DNA of 64,000 bases from Labia minor (GCA_963082975.1 OY720350.1:13486910-13550909); one strand, 5' to 3'. Counted from the first letter of the stretch, positions 32,789 through 43,980 are shown. Numbers and translations are program-made. The notes: generated from the letters alone by a model not told the origin.

Positions 32789-35700
32789 TAATTAGAGTCA
32801 CCCTTTCGAGGTCGACCTCTCTTTTTAATTGTTCTAATTGGGTTTATATTATCTAAACGACATGGGGTCAACATAGAAGTATGATAGGTACCTAAAGGGG
32901 TATTAGGATCATCTAGTGCTGCCACAGTGTATGATACGGGAGAAACAATTTTTATTATTTTATAGGGCCCATCTCTCTTAGGAGCAAATTTGGCAGTGAT
33001 GCCTTTTTTCTTATCACTCAAATAATGAGTATTAACCCATACTTTGTCATTTAATTTATAAATAGGACCTTGTTGGTGTTTTTTATCATTGTAATTCTTA
33101 TTTTTTAATTGCTTAGATTCGATTCTTTCATTTATAAATTTCAAATTATTTGCGAATCTCTTTAGATAAGGGGTGATTTCTGGGACGAAGTTGTCATTGT
33201 AAATCACCTGTCTAATGTCCTTTTTTATATCTAGCGGTGTTCTCATCTCCCTGCCAAACTGTAGGAATGCAGCTGTATATCCGGTCGTATCGTTTTTGGT
33301 GCTATTCATGGCAAAACGGATCATGGGGAGTTTTTCATCCCACATATTATGTCTATCTTTTACTAAGATTGCCAAACGAGTTTTTAGATCCCGATTTTTC
33401 CGTTCCACCGGATTCGCCTGTGGATGATATAGGGGGGTAAAATTTTGTGATATGTCTAATAATCCACACAGCTGTTGCATTACAGCACTTATGAACTGGG
33501 TTCCATTATCGGAAATTATACGCCTAGGGATACCATATCTGAGAATAATCTCTTCCATTAAGATAATGGCACAATCTTTAGCATTGGCCGTTTTCAAAGG
33601 AAATAGTTCAACCCATTTGGTGGTTAAATCTTCCACTATGAGAATCCATCGGTTCCCTTTTTGAGATTCCGGTAATGGACCAAAAAGATCAATAGCTAGT
33701 GATTCATAACGTTGTGACTGTACAGGTGTCCTAAGTAAACCAGAAGGCTTTTGGTTTGAAGCTTTATAGCGTTGACAGTCAACACAATTCTTTATATATT
33801 TGGCAATATATCCACGCATATTATTCCAATAATATCTTTGGGATATTTTTGAATATGTACCTTCAGCTCCATAATGACCAGCTGTAGGAGCATCATGAAA
33901 TTCTTTTAATATATTATCCCTTTCTTCTATAGGGATGACCAATTGCGCCTCTTCTCCATCAGAGGAGGGCGAATACCTATAGAGGATGCCTTGGTCCATC
34001 AAATAGCCTTTATCAGACCAATTAACATAATTAACACCTTTGTCGGTAGCTTCCAGTTCATTAATAATAGTTAATAATTCATTATCCTTTAACTGTGCTT
34101 CCCTGATTTCTTGAGGGGTGGAGTGAGGGAACTCCACATAAATGTGATTATATTGGAATGAATCAATATGATTATTTATATCATTAGTAGAACGCGAAAG
34201 TAGGTCCGCAACAGCATTTGTACGGCCAGGGATATAATTTATTTTTATTTTATAAGCCTGAATTTCTAAAGCCCATCGAGCAAGACGTCCAGTTGGAGCT
34301 TTTAAATTCATTAACCAGCGTAGAGGCTGATGGTCAGTACAAACAATAATTTCAGAGTTTTCAATATACCCTCGAAATTTTTTTAAGGCCCATACTACTG
34401 CAAGAGCTTCTTTCTCAGTAGTGGTATAATTTATTTCGGCCGGAAGAAGGGTTCTACTGGCGAATTCAATAGGGTGCTCATTTTCCTTTTCTCCTTGAAG
34501 TAAAACTGCTCCTAAAGCGTAGTTGCTCGCATCCGTCTTGATAATAAATGGTTTAGTATGATCCGCTGATACTAAAATAGGTGCAGAGGTGAGACATTTC
34601 TTTAAGGTTAAGAAGGAATTATTCTCATCTTCACCCCATTGCCATCGAACATTCTTTTTTGTTAGACGAGTTAACGGCAAAGCAATTCCAGAAAATTTAG
34701 GAATATATCTCCTATACCAAGAGCAAGTTTGTATAAAAGATTGCAATTGTTTAAGATTTCTAGGTGACGGCAAATTATTAATAGCCGATACCTTATCAGC
34801 ATCAATTTCAATCCCATTTGGTGTTAACCAATGGCCTAAATATTTTACTTTCTCACAAGCAATTTTACACTTGTGAGGATTTACCTTTAGTTTATATTTT
34901 CCAAGGGCTGCAAACACCCTTTTTAGATCTTCTAGATGATCTTCAAATGTAGAGGAAAGGATTATAAGGTCATCTAAGTAAACCAACAATCTAATATCTG
35001 GGAGGCTCCTTTTGAATCTATCCATAAGACGCTGGAAAGTAGCCGGAGCGTTTTTCAATCCGAAGGGCATTCGATTAAAAAGATAAGTACCGAATGTACA
35101 CACGAAGGCAGTTTTGTGCCTGTCATCAGGATGAACTGATACCTGATGATATCCAGCCTTCAAATCCAAAGTTGTCATATAAGGGAAATTTCCAGCCTCA
35201 TGCAATAGGTCCTCAAGCCTAGGTAACGGGTAAGTGTCCGATACAGTAATGGCATTCAATTTCCTATAATCGACACAAAGTCGAGGATCTCCATTGGGTT
35301 TTTCTACAAGGACAACGGGAGATGCGAATGGTGACTCACACTCCTCTATTACTCCATCAGCGAGTAATTTATTTAGTTCTTTACGTAAAATTTCTTTTTT
35401 GACAGGAGAGATTCTATATGGCGGTCCAGCCACTGGGGCATTATCACCTATGTTAATTCGGTGCTCACCAAAGGGTGTAGGCTCTCCCCCTGCAGTAAAG
35501 ATATCATTGAATTCGTTTAATAGAGAATTCAATTTTTGCCTTTGAGAGACGTTTAAAATCTTGTTATTACTTAAAATATCCGATAAATAATTAATTTTGT
35601 GAGGTTCAGAGGCGATAAGTGGTTCCTCTTTCTCAAAGGGGTATTTTAATTTCTTTCCATTATTAAAATACCACTGGTTAGAGCAAAGATCAATAATTAA

Positions 35701-36984
35701 TCTTGCCTGTTTTAAAAAATCATTTCCCAATAAAGTTCTCGGGATTTTTTGATTTTGAAAAAACATCAGCCTGGTGGGCACTATTTTATTTTTAATATTT
35801 ATAGGTAATTCAATTAAATCTACTTGATGCTCTTGGCTAGAGCCATCAGCTAAACTAATAGTTACTGATTTATTATAAAATGTAACGTTTTTATTTTTTA
35901 AAATATTATATAATTTTTCACTCCCTATGGAATGAGAGGCACCAGAGTCAGCACATGCCGTACCCGTGGCATCGCCTATTTGAATGGGGAGGAGAGGGAG
36001 AAATCCTTTTTGTTCATTTGAAGATATTTTAATAGTATTAGTAAAATTAAAAGTAGGATCTACTTTATTAGTTTTTAATTGGAGATTGCAATCAGTGCAT
36101 TTGGGCTTAATAGTACCTATTTTCCCACATCCATAACATTTTTTTACATTTTTAAAAGGTTTCTCCATAGAAACGGTATCAGTGCCACGGGGGGCTACTT
36201 TATTTACAATTTTGCCATCCGTATTTCGGAGGTTGTCATAATTTTCAAGTTTTTTTATTAATTCAAGAGGCTTATTTAATGTTTCCCATTCATCTAAAAA
36301 GTGCTCACGACATTGTGATGACACGTGAGTTTTTAATTGATTTGTAATAATTAAATCCTTTAATGCCTCGAAGTTATTGATATTCAATTCCTTTATCCAT
36401 GATTCAAAATGAACCAATAAGCTATGATAGAAATCAGTCCACGTGTGAGTGGGACATTTTTTACTGTTGTAAAATAATTGACGCATCTTTTCTTTAGTGA
36501 TTTTAAATCTTTGCATCAAAAGGGTTTTAATATAATTAAAATCCATTAAATTTTTATCCGATTCTCTATATAACAACCTTACTAGGTCTAAAGGGAGGGT
36601 TGTAGATAAATAAGATACCCAATTTTCTTGAGGTATTTTAAAAAAATTCATCTGTCTTTCAAAGACCATTAAGTATGAATTAATATCATCATTTTTATTA
36701 AGTTTTGGGAGGCGATTGGCTAAATCTATTTGGGGAAAGGGGGCTCCTACAGGTGGAGGGTTTTGATGAGGTGAGTTAAGTCTAATTTTTTCTAACTCTA
36801 GCCTTTCAACTCTCTGTTCTATAATAGAATTGAGGATACCCTGAGCTATCTCATCATCAAAATCATCATGTGCTAATATAGCATCTTTAATTTGAATAAT
36901 TTTCATTGAATTATTAATTTCAATGCCCAATTCATCAGCCAAAACTATTAAATCCTCCTTACGTGCTCTAGTGAGGAAAGCCAT
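32788..36984 (-). CDS. Ty3/Gypsy Gag-Pol polyprotein, intact
   Basis: One uninterrupted frame of 1398 residues. Order: SAP-like N-terminus (about 1-40), Gag, zinc knuckle at 283-296 in which the usual His is Thr (291), aspartic protease DSGA at 346-349, reverse transcriptase with LDLKAGYHQV (607-615) and YLDD at 669-672, RNase H with TDAS (Asp818), TEKEA and TDHQPL (Asp884), integrase zinc-binding H1030/H1037/C1067/C1070, DDE core D1099, D1159, E1194, GPY module at 1339-1341, and an AT-hook-like KRGRPRK at 1388-1394. There is no env ORF and no chromodomain. The order PR-RT-RH-IN defines Ty3/Gypsy. Gag and Pol are fused without a frameshift. All enzyme residues are present, so it could be active except for the knuckle change. 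It is inserted in the same sense as RSK. Confidence 0.97.
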   Translation of the reverse strand: MAFLTRARKEDLIVLADELGIEINNSMKIIQIKDAILAHDDFDDEIAQGILNSIIEQRVERLELEKIRLNSPHQNPPPVGAPFPQIDLANRLPKLNKNDDINSYLMVFERQMNFFKIPQENWVSYLSTTLPLDLVRLLYRESDKNLMDFNYIKTLLMQRFKITKEKMRQLFYNSKKCPTHTWTDFYHSLLVHFESWIKELNINNFEALKDLIITNQLKTHVSSQCREHFLDEWETLNKPLELIKKLENYDNLRNTDGKIVNKVAPRGTDTVSMEKPFKNVKKCYGCGKIGTIKPKCTDCNLQLKTNKVDPTFNFTNTIKISSNEQKGFLPLLPIQIGDATGTACADSGASHSIGSEKLYNILKNKNVTFYNKSVTISLADGSSQEHQVDLIELPINIKNKIVPTRLMFFQNQKIPRTLLGNDFLKQARLIIDLCSNQWYFNNGKKLKYPFEKEEPLIASEPHKINYLSDILSNNKILNVSQRQKLNSLLNEFNDIFTAGGEPTPFGEHRINIGDNAPVAGPPYRISPVKKEILRKELNKLLADGVIEECESPFASPVVLVEKPNGDPRLCVDYRKLNAITVSDTYPLPRLEDLLHEAGNFPYMTTLDLKAGYHQVSVHPDDRHKTAFVCTFGTYLFNRMPFGLKNAPATFQRLMDRFKRSLPDIRLLVYLDDLIILSSTFEDHLEDLKRVFAALGKYKLKVNPHKCKIACEKVKYLGHWLTPNGIEIDADKVSAINNLPSPRNLKQLQSFIQTCSWYRRYIPKFSGIALPLTRLTKKNVRWQWGEDENNSFLTLKKCLTSAPILVSADHTKPFIIKTDASNYALGAVLLQGEKENEHPIEFASRTLLPAEINYTTTEKEALAVVWALKKFRGYIENSEIIVCTDHQPLRWLMNLKAPTGRLARWALEIQAYKIKINYIPGRTNAVADLLSRSTNDINNHIDSFQYNHIYVEFPHSTPQEIREAQLKDNELLTIINELEATDKGVNYVNWSDKGYLMDQGILYRYSPSSDGEEAQLVIPIEERDNILKEFHDAPTAGHYGAEGTYSKISQRYYWNNMRGYIAKYIKNCVDCQRYKASNQKPSGLLRTPVQSQRYESLAIDLFGPLPESQKGNRWILIVEDLTTKWVELFPLKTANAKDCAIILMEEIILRYGIPRRIISDNGTQFISAVMQQLCGLLDISQNFTPLYHPQANPVERKNRDLKTRLAILVKDRHNMWDEKLPMIRFAMNSTKNDTTGYTAAFLQFGREMRTPLDIKKDIRQVIYNDNFVPEITPYLKRFANNLKFINERIESKQLKNKNYNDKKHQQGPIYKLNDKVWVNTHYLSDKKKGITAKFAPKRDGPYKIIKIVSPVSYTVAALDDPNTPLGTYHTSMLTPCRLDNINPIRTIKKRGRPRKGDSN

Positions 36985-37428
36985 CTCTTAACAATAAATT
37001 ATATACTATATTTTACTACTAATTATAATAATTAATTAATTGTATGTAAAAACTATAATATAAAAATAAAAATATATAAATTGAATATTAAATTAAATAA
37101 ATCCTAATAACTAAATAATAAATAAATACAATGAAAGTAAAAATAAAAAATAATAATAATAATAATACAATGTCAATGTAACTGAGAAAGAGAGAAAAAA
37201 AAATTCAATTCTCAAACAAAGTATAAATAATAGAAAGAAAAATAAAAAAAAAATCATAGGTTTTAAAACCAAAAGAAAAAAAAATATATATAAATGTACT
37301 TAAGTGTGGTTGTTCCTTAGGGCGAGTGTCACCATATGGTTGATTAATATTCACAAATTATTTGCACTAATATCACTTATTGCCTTCACAGGGGTGGGGA
37401 AAACAGGCCTCGACGTTGGGCGTCAATT
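36985..37428 (-). other. Gypsy 5' leader with primer-binding site
   Basis: AT-rich leader upstream of the Gag-Pol ATG. Against the 5' LTR, at about 37406-37426, the minus strand reads ACGCCCAACGTC, close to the complement of the 3' end of tRNA-Lys(CUU) as I recall it. A second, better-matching copy (TGGCACCCAACGTC) lies inside the LTR. Confidence 0.7.
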
Positions 37429-38238
37429 TGTAAGGGGAGGGGGTGGGGAAAACAGAGCCCCGACGTTGGGTGCCAATTTGTAAGGGGGGGAGGCCCACAG
37501 TGGATGCCAACAGGCCCCTTACAAGGAGGAGGGAAGAAGGGGGAGAGAAGGGAGGGAAAATGTGATAGAAGAGAGAAGAGCGGAAATGGGAGAGGGAAAA
37601 AAATGGATCTTATGTGGAGAGGGAAAAAAAGGAGTTTAAGGTCTCCACAGGTAAACAGGTGGATATCTTCTTGAAGGGGGAAAATATTACCCGCAGCTGC
37701 AGAGAACAAACTACCTTTCCTCCAATGGTCCAGCAGAGATGAAGGTTAAATGGGCGCCATGCTATACTCAGAGGTAAAGCAGATTTTAATGAGACTGGTC
37801 AATAAGGATGTAGTTTAAGTTAAATTGAAAAACGGTTGTTTAAAAGAAAATGTATAATTATAAGAAATATTATATTACTTCTCCACCATGGGAGTCAAAA
37901 AAAATGTATAATTATAAGAAATGTTATATTACTTCTCCACCATGGGAGTCAAAAAAAATGTATAATTATAAGAAATATTATATTACTTCTCCACCATGGG
38001 AGTCACAAAGGATCCATTCAACATGGAGGATCATCAAAACACGTCTTTACACAAAGAACGCGGAGACAGGATAACACGTCTTTACACAAAGAAGGTTAGC
38101 ATCTGACTAACTATATAATGCCAAGTCACCAACCGCGCGGAGGGCAGTTGGACTCCCCCAGACGTTGCCATTCAGTCATGCAACAGCGCCTGGGGTGACT
38201 TTGTCATATTTATATATAACAAATATACATTCGTTACA
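37429..38238 (-). repeat. Gypsy 5' LTR (810 bp)
   Basis: Same length as the 3' LTR, one base different by eye. On the minus strand it starts TGTAACGAATG and has TATATATAAATA about 20-30 bp in, a possible TATA box. It is followed in the genome by ATAT, the target duplication. Confidence 0.95.
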
Positions 38239-38282
38239 ATATTTATTAATCTCTCTCAAAAAATATGAAATACGTTTAATAT

Positions 38283-38625
38283 TAAAAATAAATAAATATA
38301 CATATGAAATTTGTTATTTTTTAATATTAAAAAATATTTAATTTGAGATTAATTATATAAAAAATTTTAAAAAATTCAAAAAACTTAGCTATAATATTTG
38401 ACATATGATAAGGTTAATTACAATTTTTTAATAGACATCCTTAATAAATAGAAAAATAATAATTTTTAAATAATATAAATAATATTTAATTATAATCTAA
38501 TCAAAGAAAATAAAAGTTTGAATCTATTTGATAGTTGATCTTTTTACATATAATTAATCTCAAATTAAATATTTTTTAATATTAAAAAAAAATAACAAAT
38601 TTCATATGTATATTTATTTTTATAA
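38283..38625. mobile_element. AT-rich palindromic MITE-like sequence
   Basis: Inverted arms at about 38283-38365 and 38550-38625 share CATATGAAATTTGTTATT and TTAATATTAAAAAA plus AATTTGAGATTAATTATA. No coding capacity. The left end also occurs at about 31305-31355, so it overlaps the neighbouring repeat array. Confidence 0.55.
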
Positions 38626-38793
38626 ATTTTTAGGCAAATTTTGAAATTAATATATATTTAAATTCAAATTGTATTTAATTGCGATATCTACTGGACAAGG
38701 TGGAGATCTCGCCCTCTTTTGATCATAAGTCATACTAATTTTTATTCTTTGACCCAGTAGAAGCTGAGAAATATTATTCCGGGTCAACGTACT

Positions 38794-39110
38794 CGCGCGC
38801 ATGCGCGCCATGGACTTTGGACCTAGCGAGAGGGTATTAGAACGAAAGACAGCACAAAAGCAACACGCAGATAGCCTCTTTCTCAAGAACGAAAGACCGG
38901 ACAAAAGAAAGACGCAGATAGCCTCTTTCTCAATAACGAAACACCGCACAAAAGAGAGACGGAGATAGAGGCTATCTCATTCTCACTCGTTATATCTATA
39001 TCTTTTTTCTCTCTTGCGTTACGAATGCGTTACGAAATTTCAATTTTTCAATTCACTCTCCATTCTCAACCAAATGTCAGGACGCCGCTAAAGAAGTTTC
39101 ACTTCAAAAA
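38794..39110 (-). repeat. Promoter-like repeat R, copy 1, with 47-bp triplication
   Basis: Inverted relative to 43754-43963. It carries GCGCGCATGCGCGC (38795-38808), three 47-bp units starting AACGAAA (38841, 38888, 38935) where copy 2 has one, and the AGAAGTTTCACTTC end near 39100. Relatively GC-rich. Confidence 0.8.
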
Positions 39111-40663
39111 TTCAATATAGTATTATGCTGAATAAATAGAAAGTATAGTGACAGGAAAAGAAAACATACGTGTGGCGCTGTTGTCGGGGTTGGAAAAGCA
39201 CATTGCCATTACCCGACATCAGCGCCATCAATTAAAACTATACAATAAATATAAAAGTTTAGATAATAAATTTTTCATAAAATATATATATATAAGTATA
39301 TATAATAAATTTTCAATAGATAATAATAAATTTAAAAAATCGATTAAGATGAATATGAAAATATATTTCTAATAAATTGGAATCACTAACGAACAGGAAA
39401 GTTCAGAGGTCGGCTTTAAATATATATATCTGCTGGTGCCTGACTGGGTGACCTTTTCATGACAGGTAGTTAGCCAGTCAGCCGCCAAAGGGACCTTTTC
39501 CATCACATCATTTCAATTACTTCGAAAATCCCATGGAGACATTTCGATAGAAGATCGTTATCGATGCATTCAAAAGGAAAGGTGAACGGTGAGATACCAA
39601 AATTCAGTTATAATCATGGAGTATAAAAAAAAAAATTATTGAACAATGAAAATAGAATTTTGTGGAATCTTGGGATATTTTCTTTTATTTTTTTATTTTA
39701 TTTTTTTTTTTTTTTTGTTTAGATAATCATCTTTTGTATATTGAATTGAAATCCATACTGCATATGTATATGCACATTCCCTTTTGTTAATTTTAAAAAT
39801 TAAATAAAAAAAAATTAATTATTGTAAATACTCGTAGAAAAATTATATAGGTATATATATTTTTTTTCATCAAGAAAATTGTACAATGGATTTTTATGAA
39901 ATTCAGGTATTATGCGGTTTTTTGAAGTGGAAAATGTGGATTAGTAAATAATAATATAAATAAAAATATTATACGCTCTAAGGACCTAAATATCGATTTT
40001 TATTAAAGGTATTATACTATCAATTAATTTGTTTTTTTGATTTTTAATATATAAAAACTTAATAGATTGAGGATTTATATATTATGTATAAATGGGGATT
40101 ATTTAGGAGATAAAAAAATAGTAAAATGGAAGTAAAATAGTCGTTCTAGTTAATATTATAATAATCTCCGTCAGATACGCAATAATCTTAATACAATATT
40201 TCCAGTTTATAATGTATACAATTTTTAAATTATCGAACAGATGCAAGCTAAATTTTAACTCAATTTTTATGTAAAAAGTAAAAAAAAAATTATTAATTAA
40301 AATTAAATTATATAGAAATATATAAATTGTAATTAGGGAAAAAAGGAAAAAGAAAATATATTTACATATTACTTGAAAAATTAATAAAAAAAACCTATAT
40401 GTTGGTTTTAAGAGAAATATATTAAAAATCAAAAAAAGTAAATAATTTCAAAAATTATCTGGAGTTAAAATAAACTTTGATCCTTATGGTCATCTAAAAA
40501 AAATGTAGATAAACTTACATGTATGTGTTATATTTTATTTTGGTAAAAAAAAAGAATTTAGAAAATAAAACTTTAATTTTATACTAATTAAAATATTTAA
40601 ATAAGTTAATAAAAATCAATCCAAAATCTAAATAAAATGACAAAATAAAATATAAAATTTATA
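39111..40663. other. Mostly AT-rich; GC-richer block at about 39380-39600
   Basis: 39380-39600 (GGTCGGC, CTGGTGCCTGACTGGGTGACC, CAGTCAGCCGCC) is unlike its surroundings and could be an untranslated exon or a repeat. No protein match recognised. The rest is AT-rich. Confidence 0.35.
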
Positions 40664-40671
40664 TCCTAGTA

Positions 40672-41001
40672 CAACGAACCTTTTTGAGAAGTGGGTCGTA
40701 TTTTGATGATTATTTTTTTAGATCTAGCTCGTGGGTCACTAGGTATTTAATTGAAAAAGGAATAAATTCACGCCCCATGAAAATGTTTCAGAGCATCATC
40801 GCAAAATCATCTAACCTTTTTTTTTAAGAACCATATTGAAAAAAATCGAAAATGTTCAAAAGATTGGCCACAAAATCATCTTACCTTTTTTTGAGTATTT
40901 GTTCTCTTTTTAGACATAAATTTTTTTATAAAAGTATGGGTTTGTTAAAAAGCTTGGGTGGGTCAGTGTCTGACCCACGGGTCATAGGTTCGCCCTCATT
41001 G
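40672..41001. mobile_element. hAT-type MITE with 8-bp target duplication TCCTAGTA
   Basis: Flanked by exact TCCTAGTA at 40664-40671 and 41002-41009. The ends (CAACGAACCT; GTTCGCCCTCATTG) are weakly inverted. The inside repeats an AAATCATCTTACC motif also seen in the neighbouring element at 41047. Confidence 0.75.
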
Positions 41002-41046
41002 TCCTAGTATAAAAAAATTTTTAACACCAAGTTATTGTATTTAAAC

Positions 41047-41366
41047 TAGTGATTCTTAACCATGGAAGGGGGGGGGGCGATCGACATCTTAAAGGGGGTG
41101 AAATCATTTTCAACTCTGAAAAAAAAGGTAAGATGATTTTGCGATCAGACATTTCCCTTTTTTTTCAATTTTTTTCAATATGGTTCTAAAAAAAATGGTA
41201 AGATGATTTTGCTATCAGGTTCTGAAACTGGATTTTTCAATTTGGCTCTAAGTATCACCAAGTGTACCTATCTTATATTAGGGATTATCTTTAATCTAAT
41301 TATTATCTGTTAAAATTTATAGGGGGGCGAAGTGGGCGTTTGGTCCAAAAAGATTGAGAAATACTA
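41047..41366. mobile_element. hAT-type MITE adjoining a Helentron-like element
   Basis: Ends TAGTGATTCTTAACC and (reversed) TAGTATTTCTCAATC. Flanks ATTTAAAC (41039-41046) and ATTTAAAT (41367-41374) match at 7 of 8 bases. The last base overlaps the start of the Helentron-like copy. Confidence 0.65.
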
Positions 41367-41373
41367 ATTTAAA

Positions 41374-41998
41374 TTAGCTGGAGTGTCTCCACTCGACTAT
41401 CTCGCAATTAAAATTGGATTAAATAACATAATATATTATATTTAAATTAAATTTAATTAATTATAAATTATAAATAATAAATAATAAATATTAAACCAGC
41501 GCATGTTTGGCTTTTTGTTGATGGCACCACGTCACGTGTTGGCGCGTGAGATTTGCAGTGTTAAAAAATTAATTCTGGTAATTTCAGCGAATCAATCAAG
41601 CTGAAATTCTATATATAGCAGTTTTATACAATTATTAATCATGTGAAAAATTATCAAACATATATCTTTATTTTTACGGTCACTTTAGAGGAAAAAAAAT
41701 CAAAACGTTGTAGGTAATGACCCTCTTCCGGTTAAGCTACATTTCTCAAAAGTTGATAGAAAACTATGAATTTTGAATAATGTCCATGTACCAAATTTCA
41801 TCATTCTAGCTCAAACCGTTTTTGCGTAATCTTGCCTGCATACATACACACACACATACACACACACACACAGACACAGACATTTTTCTCAACCTTAGTG
41901 AAAATGATTCAGGAACCTTCAAAACGTATAAAAACATCAAAATCTCAACATCGAAAATTTTCGTGATCGCAATACTATCTCTGGCGAGATAGTAAAAA
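41374..41998 (-). mobile_element. Helentron-like element, complete
   Basis: Both ends, both subterminal repeats and the CA core (about 41840-41880) are present. It is close in sequence to the copies at 9765, 15201 and 43981. Confidence 0.94.
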
Positions 41999-43000
41999 AG
42001 ACAAGTAAATTCAGTAAGTAAGTGCCTGGCCACTTATTATTAGGCAATAATAAGTGGCGAGGCAGTAATTAATTCGCGGGCTTTGTCAAATTAATAGGAA
42101 AATCACTTAATAGTTAATTGAAATCAATTACCAAGCTAATATAAAACAAAATCATATGTCGGTTTCATTGATTTAATTATTCTTATAGTTATTATATAGG
42201 AGTCTTATGAAAATAATAAGGCTAGGAATGAATTTATTATTATCGATAAGTTGAGTTTAAATAAGAAAGGATTGATTGGTGGATAGGAAAATACATAATC
42301 ATTTACATAAGATGTTATATGGGAAGTAAAAACAACCATGACCAATAAAATTCAGATGCGATAACGATAGGAGGTATGGTGTATATTCGTCAAGGAGAGA
42401 TATATAAAAATACCCTCACATTAGGGCTAAGGGCGGCCCCTCGCGGTGTCCTCGTCTGTTTTAATTAAAGTCACAACTATAAAAAAAAACGCAGAGCCAT
42501 GTAAGAAAACATTTATGAGAATGATAAGATATTTGCAAAAAGAGATCAATGTGTAATTTTTGTTTCTTTTCATTAATTAATCAAACAAATCGAATATTAA
42601 TTGAAAAAATCAATATTTCAGTTATCTAATCGATTGGTTCGATTAGAATTTATTATTCCCGGCAGTATCAAATAGAAATTATGAACTCAATCATTTTACA
42701 GTGTATAGTCATTATACCTTTAAAAAAAATATTTTCTTGATTTATTTTACATTGAATATAAAAATGATAGATTTTAATTTATTTTTATTTTCATAGTTAT
42801 AACATGTACTATAACATGTACTAATTAAAAATATAATTTTGTACAATGAAAAATTTATGTTACTAATAGTATCCAGACAAAATAAGTTTTGATAAATATG
42901 TTATCTATAGATATAATCTATTTTCAAAGTAAGATTATTTACCTCAGCGCTGGTGAATTTCAATTATTAACAACTATCACTTACTTAAAGCTCTAATTTT
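41999..43000. other. AT-rich; short hairpin near 42030-42060
   Basis: GCCACTTATTATT / AATAATAAGTGGC forms a 13-bp stem at 42029-42058. A short GC-rich stretch lies near 42430-42460. Nothing else recognised. Confidence 0.4.
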
Positions 43001-43552
43001 TACCGACCGACGATAGGAAAGGAAGGTATTGTTTTTACATCAAATTTTACATGTAAAGATTTTTACGTATCTCCACAGATCTTAACAGAAAAAAGTATTT
43101 TTAGCATGATATCTTTCCATCTTTTATATACTTATAGTCTTTTAATAGTTAGCAAACCAAATAAAAAAAATAAAATATTTCAATAATAATAGAATGAAAA
43201 TGAAATTCGCTGTAAAATAAAAATGTAAATGTATCTAATTACGTCGATAAGTCACCAATTGATTGTAAAAATTATTGTAAACCCTTTTTTGTTATGTTAT
43301 GGGATAAAAAAAAATTGTGTATCACAAATTGGCTAATAAACATACTTTTTTAAACTAAACTAAACCTGCAGTACGTATATACGTGTACAGCTCGAAAAGC
43401 TCAACGGCATTTGATAAAATTTGGTATATTTACTTAATTCATCAGTAGCATAAATTCATCAACTTTTTGTGTATATCCAAAGACCGGAAATGGTAGTTTA
43501 AAAAGTATTAATTTTATATTCATTGTCGGAAATTTTTTACTTAAAATATAGT

Positions 43553-43596
<44 letters not shown>

Positions 43597-43690
43597 TATA
43601 TATATATTAAATGTTGTTTGTTAATTAATTTATTTCAAATCCTCGGTCGATTCTGTGCCTGGCCACAGCTCATTTTTATTTTATATTTTT
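43001..43690 (+). repeat. ACCGACCGACGATAG repeat family, diverged single copy
   Basis: Starts ACCGACCGACGATAGG at 43003 and ends at CCTGGCCACAGCTCATTTTT. The middle has decayed. An (AAT)n/(TA)n tract occupies about 43560-43606. Confidence 0.75.
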
Positions 43691-43753
43691 TAGTAATTTT
43701 TTTCTTAATGATATATATATATATATAATGATAAATGTCGTTCATATTTCATA

Positions 43754-43963
43754 TTTTTGAAGTGAAACTTCTTTAGCGGCGTCCTGACATTTGGTTGAGA
43801 ATGGAGAGTGAATTGAAAAATTGAAATTTCGTAACGCAAGAGAGAAAGAAGATATAGGTATAACGAGTGAGAATGAGATAGCCTCTATCTGCGTCTCTCT
43901 TTTGTGCTGTCTTTCGTTCTAATCCCCACTCTAGGTCCAAAGTCCATGACGCGCATGCGCGCT
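43754..43963 (+). repeat. Promoter-like repeat R, copy 2
   Basis: Inverted relative to copy 1 with high identity. It begins GAAGTGAAACTTC and ends at CGCGCATGCGCG (43950-43961). It has only one of the 47-bp units. It lies just left of a Helentron-like element and the EEP fragment. Confidence 0.8.
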
Positions 43964-43980
43964 AGTTAAGTCATATATAA

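Larger units (their letters stand above)
31564..38238 (-). mobile_element. Complete Ty3/Gypsy LTR retrotransposon
   Basis: 6675 bp with matching LTRs, primer-binding site, intact Gag-Pol, polypurine tract and ATAT target duplication. The sequence that continues after the insertion (ATTTATTAATCTCTCTC) is also found intact at about 31279-31295, so the element landed in an AT-rich repeat array. The near-identity of the LTRs means a very recent insertion. Confidence 0.95.

Noticed and set aside
38647..38949. A 100-residue minus-strand frame
   Set aside because: It is created by the 47-bp triplication in repeat R and has no recognisable domain. The second R copy does not keep it.
41039..42000. 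Using the hAT duplication next to the Helentron-like copy at 41374 to read a second insertion junction
   Set aside because: The duplication overlaps the element's own terminal bases and an AT-rich flank, so the junction cannot be set reliably.
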